DNA of 64,000 bases from assembly GCA_022824865.1 (NCBI GenBank), contig JAJDZD010000025.1, forward strand, positions 1 through 64,000, given 5' to 3'. The translations under genes and the position numbers were made by a program. Below are positions 1-9,689 of the stretch, one piece after another. Numbering within the stretch: position 1 is the first letter of the stretch; each line of letters begins with the position of its first letter. Under the pieces are notes generated by a model. That model ran no database searches. It was not told where the DNA came from and saw nothing but the letters and a program-made list of their open reading frames with translations. The DNA comes from Chloroflexota bacterium (GTDB lineage: Bacteria > Chloroflexota > UBA11872).

Positions 1-47
1 TGACCGACGACCTCGGTACCCTCGACCTGCGGGAGCCCGCTTAAAAG

Positions 48-93
48 TGTTCACCATGTCTCCGAACACCTGTCCACCATGTGTCCGGTCTGG
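48..93. repeat. two adjacent imperfect 23-nt direct repeats (possible IS end / transposase-binding sites)
   Basis: TGTTCACCATGTCTCCGAACACC (48-70) followed directly by TGTCCACCATGTGTCCGGTCTGG (71-93), 16/23 identical by eye. Confidence 0.5.
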
Positions 94-136
94 ACACAGC
101 GGGAGAGGGTGGAGCGGGGGCCGGCATTGGCGTGGG

Positions 137-1441
137 TTACCAGGCGAGCTGGTCGGCGAAGTAGGCGCGCAGGTTGTCGGCGGCGACACGGTCCTGCCGC
201 ATGGAGTCGCGTTCGCGCACGGTGACGGTCTGGTCGTCGAGCGAGTCGAAGTCCACGGTGACGGCGAAGGGAGTACCAGCTTCGTCCTGGCGGGCGTAGC
301 GGCGGCCGATGGAGCCGCTGCCGTCGTAGAAGACCGGCCAGTTGGCGCGCAGGTCGTCGGCGATGCGGGTGGCCAGTTCCACCAGCGGCGGCCGGTTGCG
401 GGCGAGCGGGAATACGGCGACCTTGAACGGGGCGAGCCTCGGGTCGAGGTTCAGGAAGGTGCGCGGCTTGCCGGCGACTTCCTGGACGGTGTAGGCGTCG
501 GCGAGGAAGGCCAGGGCGGCGCGGTCCACGCCGGCGGCAGGCTCGATGACGTAGGGCGTGACGTGCCGCTTGGCCGCGTCGTCGAAGTACGACAGGTCGG
601 TGCCGCTGGCCTCGGCGTGGCGTTGAAGGTCGAAGTCGGTGCGGTTGGCGATGCCTTCCAGTTCGCCCCAGCCGAAGGGGAACTGGTACTCGATGTCGGT
701 GGTGGCCTTGGCGTAGTGGGCCAGCTCTTCAGGCGTGTGGGGGCGCAGGCGCAAGCGACGCGGATCCAGCCCCAGGTCCTGCCACCAGGCGAAGCGGGCG
801 TCGACCCACTCCTCGTGGGATTCGTCGTCCTGGCCGGGCTCGACGAAGTACTGCAGCTCCATCTGCTCGAACTCGCGGCTGCGGAAGATGAAGTTGCCGG
901 TGGTGATCTCGTTGCGGAAGGCCTTGCCGATCTGGGCGATGCCAAAGGGCATCTGCACGCGGGCGGTGTCGCGCACGTTTTTGAAGTTCACGTAGGTGGA
1001 CTGGGCGGTTTCGGGCCGCAGGTAGGCGACGGAGGCGTCGTCTTCCACCGGGCCCACGAAGGTGCGGAACATGGTGTTGAACATGCGGGGATCGGTGAGT
1101 TCGGTGCCGTCGTAGGGGCACTTCCCGTCGGGCACGTCTTCCACACGGAAGCGGCGGCCGCACTTCGGACACTCCACCAGTTGGTCGGCGAAGTGCTCAA
1201 TGTGCCCTGAGACCTCCCAGATGCGCGGGTGCATGAGGATGGAGGCGTTGAGGCCGACGACTTCGGGGCGCACGTGCACGACGCGGCGCCACCAGGCGTC
1301 CTTGATGTTGCGGATCAGCTCGGCGCCCAGCGGGCCGTAGTCCCAGGTGCTGGCGAAGCCGCCATAGATCTCGGAGCTGGGAAAAACGAAGCCGCGGCGC
1401 TTGGCCAGGGAGGTCAGGGTGTCAAGGTCAGGTGCAGGCAT
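137..1441 (-). CDS. glyS: glycine--tRNA ligase
   Basis: N-term RRGFVFPSSEIYGGFASTWDYGPLGAELIRNIKDAWW, FRNEITTGNFIFRSREFEQMELQYF: class II GlyRS (dimeric type). Confidence 0.97.
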   Translation of the reverse strand: MPAPDLDTLTSLAKRRGFVFPSSEIYGGFASTWDYGPLGAELIRNIKDAWWRRVVHVRPEVVGLNASILMHPRIWEVSGHIEHFADQLVECPKCGRRFRVEDVPDGKCPYDGTELTDPRMFNTMFRTFVGPVEDDASVAYLRPETAQSTYVNFKNVRDTARVQMPFGIAQIGKAFRNEITTGNFIFRSREFEQMELQYFVEPGQDDESHEEWVDARFAWWQDLGLDPRRLRLRPHTPEELAHYAKATTDIEYQFPFGWGELEGIANRTDFDLQRHAEASGTDLSYFDDAAKRHVTPYVIEPAAGVDRAALAFLADAYTVQEVAGKPRTFLNLDPRLAPFKVAVFPLARNRPPLVELATRIADDLRANWPVFYDGSGSIGRRYARQDEAGTPFAVTVDFDSLDDQTVTVRERDSMRQDRVAADNLRAYFADQLAW

Positions 1442-1505
1442 GGGTTTCCTCGTGGGTATCCAGGGTTATGGGGATGGCGTGCGGTGTGACGCCATGTCGA
1501 CGGCG

Positions 1506-2306
1506 TTACGCCCCGGGCGCTGGCCGGGGCGCGGAACCCGCGCCTGCCCGTTCCAGGATGTGGGCGGATGAGATGTCGCGTTCGACGACGGAGGTCGCGT
1601 AGGCGCGGAGGGCGGTGCGCAGTTCGGCGCGGGTGCGCGGGTCGGCGCGCAGCCGGGCCGCGCCTGCCAGTCCGTCGTGGGCGATGAAGCGCAGGGTCTT
1701 GAGCGTGTCGATGCCCAATGAGTGGCTGGCGTTGTCGTGCGAACAGTCCGAGCAAACAACCCCGCCCGTGCGCGGAGCGAAGGCGTGGGCCCCCGGCTGG
1801 ATAGCCGCACCGCACACCGTGCAGCGCCAGAGTTCGGGAGCGTAGCCGTGCTGGTCCAGCAGGTTGAGGGCGAGGGCGGACAGGAGTGGTTCGGGATCCG
1901 CCGTCCGCTGGTTCAGCGCGCTGAGGAACGCAGTCAAGGCCGAATAGGCGTCAGGCTCCGCCTCACCGTCTTCGCTCAGGCCGTCCAATAGCTCGACGGC
2001 CCAGCCGGCGGCGGCAAAGGCGGTCAGGTCGTCGCGGAAGCGGGGGTACGTCTCAAGGCTCTGCGCCTGCGTGAGCACGTCGAGATTGGCGCCGACGACT
2101 CCGACCAGGCGCACGCGGCTGAAGAGCTCGATGTGGGGGGCGAACTGACTGGTAGGTCGCCGACAGCCACGGGCCACCAGGCGGCGGCGCCCAAACTCGC
2201 GCGTGAAGAACGTGACGATACGGTCGGCGTCGCCCAAGTCGCGGCGGCTGAGGACGACGCCTTCGGCCTTGTAGGTGCTGGAGCGCTGAAGAATGGCCAC
2301 GGGCAA
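1506..2306 (-). CDS. recO: DNA repair protein RecO
   Basis: KAEGVVLSRRDLGDADRIVTFFTREFGRRRLVARGCRRPTSQFAPHIELFSRV; C-terminal CxxC zinc site. Confidence 0.95.
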   Translation of the reverse strand: MPVAILQRSSTYKAEGVVLSRRDLGDADRIVTFFTREFGRRRLVARGCRRPTSQFAPHIELFSRVRLVGVVGANLDVLTQAQSLETYPRFRDDLTAFAAAGWAVELLDGLSEDGEAEPDAYSALTAFLSALNQRTADPEPLLSALALNLLDQHGYAPELWRCTVCGAAIQPGAHAFAPRTGGVVCSDCSHDNASHSLGIDTLKTLRFIAHDGLAGAARLRADPRTRAELRTALRAYATSVVERDISSAHILERAGAGSAPRPAPGA

Positions 2307-2308
2307 GC

Positions 2309-3646
2309 CTAGCGCGGGCCGGTCGGTACGGATTGCGCTCCGGCCGCGGGCCGGCGGATCACGTCCACGGTCTCCAGCCGGGGGCCGCGGGTCCGTCGGA
2401 CTCGCAGTATCCAGCCGTCGTGTTGCACCGCGTCACCGGGATTGGGCACCGCGCCAAGCCGGTGCATGACATACCCGGCGACCGTGGCAAAGTCGCCCTC
2501 CGGCAGGCGACAGCCGGTGGCCTCGGCCAGGCGATCCGTGCGCAGCGTCCCGGACACCACAAATCTGTCGTGACCGAATTGCTGCACGTCTTCGAGCGGC
2601 GCATCGTGCTCGTCGCGAATCTCGCCGACGACTTCCTCGACCAGATCCTCCAGCGTGACGATGCCGGCCGGCGAACCGTGCTCGTCGACGACCAGGGCCA
2701 TGTGGGAGCGGTCGCGCCGCATGGCCACCAGCAGTTCGCCGACGAGGGCGGTGCCCGGCGTGACGTGCAGCGGGCGAATGGCGGTGGCCGGCACGGGCTC
2801 GTCCGTCGCCTTGGGATCGATAGCCAGCAGGTCCTTGACGTGCACGAAGCCGACGATGGTGTCGGGCGTATCGCGGTACAAGGGAAAGCGCGAATAGCCC
2901 GTCATGACGGCCTGGCGCTCGATTTCGCGCACCGGCATTCCGGCCGGCACCGCGTGGACCGCCGAACGGGGCGCCATGACGTCTTCGACCGGACGTGCGG
3001 CAAAGCGGAGCGCGCGATTGGCCAGTTGCTGCTGCGGTGCGCTGATGGCGCCGAGGCGCCGCAGCTCGCCGAGCATGGAGCCGATCTGGGCCGGTGTGTA
3101 GGCGGGCGCCAATTCGTCGCGCGGCGCCACGCCAAAGGCGCGGATGGTCAGGTTGGCCAGTTCGTTCAATACCCAGAGGAGACCGCGCATCGTGTTGGCG
3201 TACAGCCGGTACGGAAGGGCGAGCCATAGCAGCGTGCGCACAGGCTCGGCGATGGCGATGTTCTTGGGGGCCATCTCGCCCAGGACCATATGCAGGACGA
3301 CGACGATGCTCAGGGCAATAACGCTGGCCAGTGCGTGCAACGGGGCGCCGGTGAGGCCGATCCGATCGGCGAGGGCCGCTTCCAGCACATCGGCGATGGC
3401 CGGCTCGGCCACGAAACCCAGACCCAGCGAGGCCATGGTGATGCCCAGTTGCGCGCCGGTGAGCATGAACGAGAGTTCGCGCATGGAGGCCACGGCCAGG
3501 CGGGCGGAGCGACGCCCCTCGGCGGCCCGACGCTCCAGTTCGCCCCTGCGGCTGGCGGCGGCGGCCGTTATGGCGACTTCGGCGCCGACGAAGAAGCCGT
3601 TCACAACGAGCAGCAGCAGGGCTACCACCAGCAGGATCGGGGTCAT
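2309..3646 (-). CDS. CNNM/HlyC-CorC family transporter (DUF21-CBS-CorC_HlyC)
   Basis: FFVGAEVAITAAAASRRGELE, SRFPLYRDTPDTIVGFVHVKDLL, DEHGSPAGIVTLEDLVEEVVGEI. Confidence 0.93.
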   Translation of the reverse strand: MTPILLVVALLLLVVNGFFVGAEVAITAAAASRRGELERRAAEGRRSARLAVASMRELSFMLTGAQLGITMASLGLGFVAEPAIADVLEAALADRIGLTGAPLHALASVIALSIVVVLHMVLGEMAPKNIAIAEPVRTLLWLALPYRLYANTMRGLLWVLNELANLTIRAFGVAPRDELAPAYTPAQIGSMLGELRRLGAISAPQQQLANRALRFAARPVEDVMAPRSAVHAVPAGMPVREIERQAVMTGYSRFPLYRDTPDTIVGFVHVKDLLAIDPKATDEPVPATAIRPLHVTPGTALVGELLVAMRRDRSHMALVVDEHGSPAGIVTLEDLVEEVVGEIRDEHDAPLEDVQQFGHDRFVVSGTLRTDRLAEATGCRLPEGDFATVAGYVMHRLGAVPNPGDAVQHDGWILRVRRTRGPRLETVDVIRRPAAGAQSVPTGPR

Positions 3647-4965
3647 CCGACACTCCGTCGTGGCATGCCGGGTCGTTCCATGCGAACCCGGTCGACGCGT
3701 CGGCCATCCATTTCGGTCACGCGAAAGGTCCAGCCGCGAAACGAGACGGCGTCCCCGGCCCTCGGGATGCGTTGCAGGAGGGTCGTAACAAGGCCGGCCA
3801 GTGTTTCAAACCGACCCTCGGGCATCTCGAAACCTGTGGCTTCGCTGAGTTCGTCGCGTCGAATCTGCGCCGCCACGTCATAGGCGCCGTCGTCCAGTGG
3901 CGTGACCAACGCGGGTTCGGGCTTGTCGTACTCGTCCTCAATGCTGCCCAGGAGTTCCTCGACGATGTCCTCCAGCGTGACGATGCCTGCGGCCTGGCCG
4001 AACTCGTCATGGACGATCACCATGGCGTGTTGGGCGGCCTGCATTTCGAGCAGGAGCGAACGAAGGTCGCGAGCGTTCGGCACCGCGAGCGCCTCCTGGG
4101 CTTTGGCTGACACGGGGGTGGAGGCTCGGGCCGCGGCCGGAAGCGCCAGCACATCCTTGACGTGGGCGATGCCGACGAACTCGCGGCCATCCGCGTCCCG
4201 GATCGGAAAGCGCGAATAGCCGGTGTCCATCGACAGGCGAGCCAGGTCGGCTAGGTTGGCGGTGGACGAGATGGCGATGATCTGCGACCTGGGAACCATC
4301 ACGTCGCCCGCGGTGGTGCGACCAAGGCCCAGCGCGCGGTCGAGGACCTCGTACTCGATGCCCTCGATGGTGTTCTCGTGCGCCGCCCAACGCAGGGCTT
4401 CGTGCATCTCTTCCAGCGATTGAAATCCCTCAAGCTCTTCACGGGGGACCAGCCCGACCGCACGCATGGAGGCATTGGCCATGGCGTTGAGCAGTCGAAT
4501 CACCGGCGAGAAGACGGTATTCACGATCATCGCCGGTGGGACGAAGAGCCGGGCGGTGGCCATGGGGCGGGCGATGGCCAGGTTCTTCGGGCCCAATTCG
4601 CCCAGCACCATCTGAATCACGGTCGCCAGGACGAGCGCCAGCGCCGCGGTCAGGGCGACCAGCGATCCGTCTTCAATTCCTGGGATCCACTCAAGCGCAG
4701 GCCGCAGCAAGGGGCCGATGGCGTTATCCACCACGAATCCCAGGACGAGCGAACTGACTGTGATGCCCAACTGCGCGCCGGAGAGCTGAAACGACAACGT
4801 CTCGAGGCCCCGCCGAACGGTGCGGTCGCGCCGAGCGCCGCGGGCGGCAGCGGTCTCGACCTCGTAGCGGTCAACGGCAACCAGCGCGAACTGGGCGCCC
4901 GCGAACAGGCCGTTGATCGCGATCAGGCCAAGAAAGACCAGGAGACCGAACAGGATGTCGATGAC
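3643..4965 (-). CDS. CNNM/HlyC-CorC family transporter; N-terminus extends beyond the called TTG start at 4797, start codon unclear
   Basis: ORF 3643..4797 has CBS and CorC_HlyC domains; in-frame DUF21-like sequence (ILFGLLVFLGLIAINGLFAGAQFALVAVDRYEVETAAARG) continues upstream to a TAA. Confidence 0.85.
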   Translation of the reverse strand, partial: VIDILFGLLVFLGLIAINGLFAGAQFALVAVDRYEVETAAARGARRDRTVRRGLETLSFQLSGAQLGITVSSLVLGFVVDNAIGPLLRPALEWIPGIEDGSLVALTAALALVLATVIQMVLGELGPKNLAIARPMATARLFVPPAMIVNTVFSPVIRLLNAMANASMRAVGLVPREELEGFQSLEEMHEALRWAAHENTIEGIEYEVLDRALGLGRTTAGDVMVPRSQIIAISSTANLADLARLSMDTGYSRFPIRDADGREFVGIAHVKDVLALPAAARASTPVSAKAQEALAVPNARDLRSLLLEMQAAQHAMVIVHDEFGQAAGIVTLEDIVEELLGSIEDEYDKPEPALVTPLDDGAYDVAAQIRRDELSEATGFEMPEGRFETLAGLVTTLLQRIPRAGDAVSFRGWTFRVTEMDGRRVDRVRMERPGMPRRSVG

Positions 4966-5020
4966 GGGACTCCCCGGTTAGCTCGGGGTGCTCGGAGCGC
5001 GGGTCAAGGACGAGACGGCG

Positions 5021-6292
5021 TCAGGCGGCATTGCCGTCCTCGTCCAGGCGAGTGACCTCCAGGCGAGTTATGCGGGTTTCCTTGACCGCATGCACGCGCA
5101 GGACGGCGCCGTTCACGTTTACGGACTCGCCAACCGCCGGCACGCGACCAAAGGCGCTGAAGGCCAGGCCGCCCACGGTGTCCACGCCGTCGGCGGTAAG
5201 GGTGAGGCCAAGCTCGTCGTTCAGGTCCGAGATCGGCAGGCCGGCGTCCACGACCAGGCGGCCCGGGCCGATGGTCTCGATCAGAACGCCGGGAATGTCG
5301 TACTCGTCCTCGATCTCGCCGACGATCTCTTCCAGCAGGTCCTCGATGGTCACCAGCCCGGCGGTGTCGCCGTATTCGTTCACGACGATCGCCATGTGCA
5401 GGTTGTCGGCCTGCATCTCGCGCAGCAGCCGGTCCACGTACTTGGAGTCCGGCACGAACAGCGGTTCGCGCAGCAGCGAGCGCAGATCCGGGGTCTGACT
5501 GGGTTCCAACAGTTCCGCCAGACCGTCGCGGACGTGGATGATGCCGATCACGTTGTCCAGGTCGCCTTCGTAGACCGGCATTCGTGACAGGCCGCGCGCG
5601 TAGGCGGTACGCAACGCGCCGCGCAGGGACGTGTCAACGCTTACGGCCACGATGTCTGGGCGCGGGGTCATGACCTGGCGAACGACCCGGTCGCCGAGCT
5701 CGATCACGTTGGTGATCATCTCGATGTCGGTGGCGTCGATGGCGCCTTCGCGGGCGCCCTCCACGGCCTCGATCACGGCGGCGTCCTGTGGGTCGGGGCC
5801 GCGCCAGGCTTCCTGTTCCCGCGGCGACAGCAAGCGCTCAAACGGCAGGCTGGCCGGCAGGAAGACCACGTACTGGGCGTAAACCAGCCACCAGAAGCGC
5901 CGGGCAATACGTAGCGGATACCGCTGAGCAAGGATTCGTGGGGTCACGCGCGCCCCGCCAGCGTGAAGGACGGTTAGGACGGCAAGCGCCAAAACAACGC
6001 CGCCTGGGCGCGTTCCCAGCATCGTGCCAAGTTGATCGCCAACGGTGGTGGCGGCCAGGGCCGCCGAGGCGAAGATCAGCACGGCGGCGCCAATCCGGGC
6101 GCTGGCCCAGAAGCGAAAGCGATTGTCGAGCAGCAGTCGGAGACGACGCGCGGCGCGGGGTTCGGTGCTGTCCATCCTGTCGAGCGCCGTCTGCGACAGT
6201 TCCAGCGCGGCGTTTTCGGCCAGCACCAGCAGCGTGCTGATCACAGTCAGCACGAGTATGAGGGCAAGTCCTACCCAACTAACCGGATCCAA
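5021..6292 (-). CDS. CNNM/HlyC-CorC family transporter
   Basis: SRMPVYEGDLDNVIGIIHVRDGL, VNEYGDTAGLVTIEDLLEEIVGEIEDEYD. Confidence 0.93.
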   Translation of the reverse strand: MDPVSWVGLALILVLTVISTLLVLAENAALELSQTALDRMDSTEPRAARRLRLLLDNRFRFWASARIGAAVLIFASAALAATTVGDQLGTMLGTRPGGVVLALAVLTVLHAGGARVTPRILAQRYPLRIARRFWWLVYAQYVVFLPASLPFERLLSPREQEAWRGPDPQDAAVIEAVEGAREGAIDATDIEMITNVIELGDRVVRQVMTPRPDIVAVSVDTSLRGALRTAYARGLSRMPVYEGDLDNVIGIIHVRDGLAELLEPSQTPDLRSLLREPLFVPDSKYVDRLLREMQADNLHMAIVVNEYGDTAGLVTIEDLLEEIVGEIEDEYDIPGVLIETIGPGRLVVDAGLPISDLNDELGLTLTADGVDTVGGLAFSAFGRVPAVGESVNVNGAVLRVHAVKETRITRLEVTRLDEDGNAA

Positions 6293-6378
6293 AAAGGATC
6301 CACTCCCCTGCCGCGCGGCACAGTCGGGTGCTCACGCCCAGATGCCGGTCCCCGCTCGCATGCGGGGCCTCATCGCGG

Positions 6379-7383
6379 TCACTTGAACATCGCGGTGATG
6401 GACTCATCATTGTGGACCCGGCGGACCGCCTCCGCGAACAGGGTGGCGGTGCCGACCTGGGTGATTGTGCACGCCTTCGAGTCGGAATTCACGGGAACGC
6501 TGTCGGTGACGAAGGCTTGCGAAAGACCCGAGCGCTTCAGAATCTCCAGGGCCTGTCCGGAAAAGATGCCGTGGGTCGCGCACGCATAGACCGCCTTCGC
6601 GCCCCGTGCCAGCAGTGCACGGGCGCCCTCCGCCAGGGTGCCGCCCGTCGAGATCAGGTCGTCGACGATCACCGCCGTGCGCCCGCCCACTTCGCCGACC
6701 ACGGAGAGCGTCTGGATCTCGTCAGGGGCCATCCGGTCCTTGAAAATGACGGCAAGCGAGGAGTTCTCCAGGCGCTGGCTGAAGTCGTAGGCGCGTGCCA
6801 CACCGCCGGCGTCGGGCGACACCACGACAAGGTCGTCGGATGCAACGCGCCCGAGGGAATCCGCGAGCAGCGGTGACGCTTGCAGGTGATCGACCGGGAT
6901 ATCAAAAAACCCCTGCACGGCGGGCGCGTGCAGGTCCAGGGTAATCACGCGGCTGGCGCCCGCGGCTTCCAGCAGGTTGGCCACCAGCTTGGCGGTAATC
7001 GGCTCGCGTCCGGACGACTTCTTCTCCTGGCGGGCGTACCCGAAGTAGGGGATCACCGCCGTGATTCGTCCCGCCGACGCTCGGCGCAGGGCGTCGATCA
7101 TGATCAGCAGTTGCATCAGGTTCTCGTCCACCGGCGCGGAGGTGGACTGAATGACGAAGACATCGGTTCCGCGCACGTTCTCGTTAATCTGTACGCGGGC
7201 TTCGCCGTCGGGAAACTGCTCGAGCCTGACCGATCCCAGCGGCTGATCGAGACGCGCGGCGATGCGCTCGGCCAGAGCCCGGTTGCTCGAGCCGGCAAAC
7301 ACCTTGAGTTCGCCGTCCAGTGTCGTCGCCTTGTGCGGCCTGCCGTGCAGGGGCGCCGACCCCACACGCGCACTTTCGGTCAC
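6379..7383 (-). CDS. prs: ribose-phosphate pyrophosphokinase
   Basis: LKVFAGSSNRALAERIA...FPDGEARVQINENVRGTDVFVIQST, VVSPDAGGVARA, VIVDDLISTGGTL. ORF runs to 7662 but GTG at 7383 avoids overlap with the upstream gene. Confidence 0.95.
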   Translation of the reverse strand: MTESARVGSAPLHGRPHKATTLDGELKVFAGSSNRALAERIAARLDQPLGSVRLEQFPDGEARVQINENVRGTDVFVIQSTSAPVDENLMQLLIMIDALRRASAGRITAVIPYFGYARQEKKSSGREPITAKLVANLLEAAGASRVITLDLHAPAVQGFFDIPVDHLQASPLLADSLGRVASDDLVVVSPDAGGVARAYDFSQRLENSSLAVIFKDRMAPDEIQTLSVVGEVGGRTAVIVDDLISTGGTLAEGARALLARGAKAVYACATHGIFSGQALEILKRSGLSQAFVTDSVPVNSDSKACTITQVGTATLFAEAVRRVHNDESITAMFK

Positions 7384-7463
7384 ATGATATCCGGCCGGGC
7401 GCGAGCCGTTGCCGGGTTCCAACGGCGATGCCGCGGGTGCGCTGTGAGACTGAGCGCCGAGCG

Positions 7464-8222
7464 TCAGGCGCGCCGGCGAAAGGCCGCGTCGGCCGCCGCG
7501 AGACGCTCCAGGTCGTCGCAGCCGATGGTCTCGTCGAGGTCGGTGATCTGGTATCCGGCCACGCGCTCGCCGTCCTCGATGGCCAGATCGACGAGTTGCG
7601 TCAGGTAGCGCTCGCCAGAGGTCGGACTGGGCTGCACTCGCGGCAGGGCGCGGCGCAGCCAACTGGCGCGGAAGGCCGCCGGTCCCGCGTTGACGGTGGT
7701 CAGCGCCAGATCGTCCGGTGAAGCGTCTGCGGATTCCACGATTCCCTGCACCAGGCCGGTCTCAGCCAGGCGGACCCGGCCAAAAGCGCCCGGATCCGGC
7801 ACGTCGGCCCAGGTAATGGCTGCCACCGCGCCGGCTCTCTGGAGGGCGTCGATGACGCCTCGCACCGTCGCCGGACGAACCAGGGGGGAGTCGCCGTAGA
7901 GCGCCACGGCCACATCGACGTTCGTCGGAACGGCGCGCAGGCCGACTTCAACCGCGAAGGCGGTGCCGCGGCCGTCTGGGGGTTGGTGCACGGCGACCGT
8001 GCCGTCAGCCGCGGAACCAACGTCCATGCCTGGTCGAATCACAAGAACCAGAGGCTCCAGCCCGGCGGCCCGTCCGGTATCCACCACGTGGGCCAGCATG
8101 GGACGTCCGGCGACCCGGTGCATGACCTTGGGCACGTCGGACGCAAAGCGCGTGCCCTGGCCGGCCGCCATGACGATGCCGGCGGCTGCGCTTCCTGCGG
8201 ACTCAGTGTGTCCGGCGTTCAT
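7464..8222 (-). CDS. NTP transferase domain protein (GlmU N-terminal-like, no hexapeptide-repeat domain)
   Basis: GIVMAAGQGTRFASDVPKVMHRVAGRPMLAHVVD; stops before any left-handed beta-helix region. Confidence 0.88.
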   Translation of the reverse strand: MNAGHTESAGSAAAGIVMAAGQGTRFASDVPKVMHRVAGRPMLAHVVDTGRAAGLEPLVLVIRPGMDVGSAADGTVAVHQPPDGRGTAFAVEVGLRAVPTNVDVAVALYGDSPLVRPATVRGVIDALQRAGAVAAITWADVPDPGAFGRVRLAETGLVQGIVESADASPDDLALTTVNAGPAAFRASWLRRALPRVQPSPTSGERYLTQLVDLAIEDGERVAGYQITDLDETIGCDDLERLAAADAAFRRRA

Positions 8223-8225
8223 CGG

Positions 8226-8296
8226 CTGGGGAGGAAGGGTTCGAACCTTCGATCACGGATCCAAAATCCGTTGCCTTACCACTTGGCCACTCCCCA
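8226..8296 (-). tRNA. tRNA-Gln (anticodon TTG), CCA not encoded
   Basis: Minus strand TGGGGAG TG GCC AAGTGGTAA GGC A ACGGA TTTTGGA TCCGT GATC GAAGG TTCGAAC CCTTC CTCCCCA G folds as a 71-nt cloverleaf. Confidence 0.96.
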
Positions 8297-8334
8297 CAAG
8301 GAAAGCGTAGGCAGGCGCTGGGGGGCGGTCAAAG

Positions 8335-9198
8335 CTAGCCGTCCGTCGCATCGACGGGCGCCGCGAAGCGCGTCACCTGCGACCACCAGCCGTGTGGCCG
8401 CAGCCGGACCTGGGCGCGCTGAGCGGCCGACTTGGTTGGATACAGCCCAAAGCACGTGGGTCCGCTGCCGGCCAAAAGCGCCGGCGCGGCACCCGCAGCA
8501 TCCAGGGCGCCCAGTACCTCCGCGACTTCCGGGACCAGGCGGATCGCCGCGGACTGTAAGTCGTTGGTCACCAGGTGCGGAGACCACTGACCGCGGCGAA
8601 TGTCCTCGGCCTGCTCCAGCGTCGCGTCGCCGCCCGACCATTCGGCCGGGCGCAACTCGGTGTAGGCGTCACGCGCGGAAATCGTGGCCTCGGGCCGTGC
8701 CAACAGCACCCAGCGAGGCGGGGCGGGCGGCAGGACGTGCAACTCGTCACCGCGGGCCAGGCCCAGGGCGGTCCCCGGATCCAGAAAGAACGATACGTCG
8801 GCGCCCAGCGATCGGGCCGTTTCGGCTACCGCGCCCGCCTTTGCATTCCAGAGGCGGCGGAGCCCGAGGAGCACCGCGGCTGCATCCGTGCTGCCGCCGG
8901 CCAAGCCGGCAGCGACGGGGATGCGCTTGTCGATTCGGATTCGAACGCCCTGGGTCGTGCCAATTCGCGCTTGCAGTTCGTGGGCCGCTCGAAAGGCCAG
9001 GTCGTCGAAGGGATCAAGACCCGGAACGGCGCTATCGCCCGTGATTTCCCGCGCCGGTGCCAGGTGAATCGTGTCCCCGAACTCGAGCGCCTGGAAGATG
9101 GTGACGATCTCGTGATAACCGTCGTTACGCCGTCCGCGAACCTCGAGCCCCAGGTTGATCTTGGCCGGGGCGTGGACGACCAACGTAGTCGCGGTCAC
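8335..9198 (-). CDS. ispE: 4-diphosphocytidyl-2-C-methyl-D-erythritol kinase
   Basis: APAKINLGLEVRGRRNDGYHEIVTIFQALEFGD, KRIPVAAGLAGGSTDAAAVL. Confidence 0.95.
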   Translation of the reverse strand: MTATTLVVHAPAKINLGLEVRGRRNDGYHEIVTIFQALEFGDTIHLAPAREITGDSAVPGLDPFDDLAFRAAHELQARIGTTQGVRIRIDKRIPVAAGLAGGSTDAAAVLLGLRRLWNAKAGAVAETARSLGADVSFFLDPGTALGLARGDELHVLPPAPPRWVLLARPEATISARDAYTELRPAEWSGGDATLEQAEDIRRGQWSPHLVTNDLQSAAIRLVPEVAEVLGALDAAGAAPALLAGSGPTCFGLYPTKSAAQRAQVRLRPHGWWSQVTRFAAPVDATDG

Positions 9199-9689
9199 TC
9201 GACGGCCTGACGGGCGCGCGGCAACCCCACCGAAGCCATGACCGATTCCTCGATTCGCCGCATCTCGCGCTGGCGCGCATCGTCTTCGTGGCCCAGACCG
9301 GCCAGGTGCAGCAGCGCGTGGGTCAGCAGGTAGCCGAATTCGCGCTCGACCCTGTGTCCATAGGCGGCGGCCTGGGCCTGCACGCGCTCCAGCGAGATCG
9401 CCACATCGCCGGGACGCTGTGAGTCGCCGCTTGGAAACGCCAGGACATCGGTGGGAGCTGACTTGCCGGCAAAGCTGCGGTTGAGTTTGGCCATGTCCGC
9501 GTCGTCCGTCAGGCGAAGGGCAACCTGCCCGGTCAGTCCTGCTTTGTGCTCAACCGCGGCGGCAATCGAGTCCAAGAGCGGCTCCAAGTTGGAGGGCAAT
9601 GCCAATCCGTCGCCGGGAGCGATGCGCAGATTGGGCTCCGCGCCCGCGGACTGGTTAGCCCTGGTTGAGGAGTTCGCCAACGAGCGCAT
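9195..9689 (-). CDS. ybeY: endoribonuclease YbeY (rRNA maturation factor); start probably internal
   Basis: SFAGKSAPTDVLAFPSGD, GYLLTHALLHLAGLGHEDD. Confidence 0.92.
   Translation of the reverse strand: MRSLANSSTRANQSAGAEPNLRIAPGDGLALPSNLEPLLDSIAAAVEHKAGLTGQVALRLTDDADMAKLNRSFAGKSAPTDVLAFPSGDSQRPGDVAISLERVQAQAAAYGHRVEREFGYLLTHALLHLAGLGHEDDARQREMRRIEESVMASVGLPRARQAVE

Noticed and set aside
47-1210. 387-aa plus-strand ORF and many other long antisense ORFs (e.g. 2333..3229, 5031..5498, 20309..21037, 29658..31928, 58936..59853)
   Set aside because: They lie opposite clear genes in GC-rich DNA, have Gly/Ala/Arg/His-rich low-complexity translations and no family resemblance; artefacts of high GC third positions.
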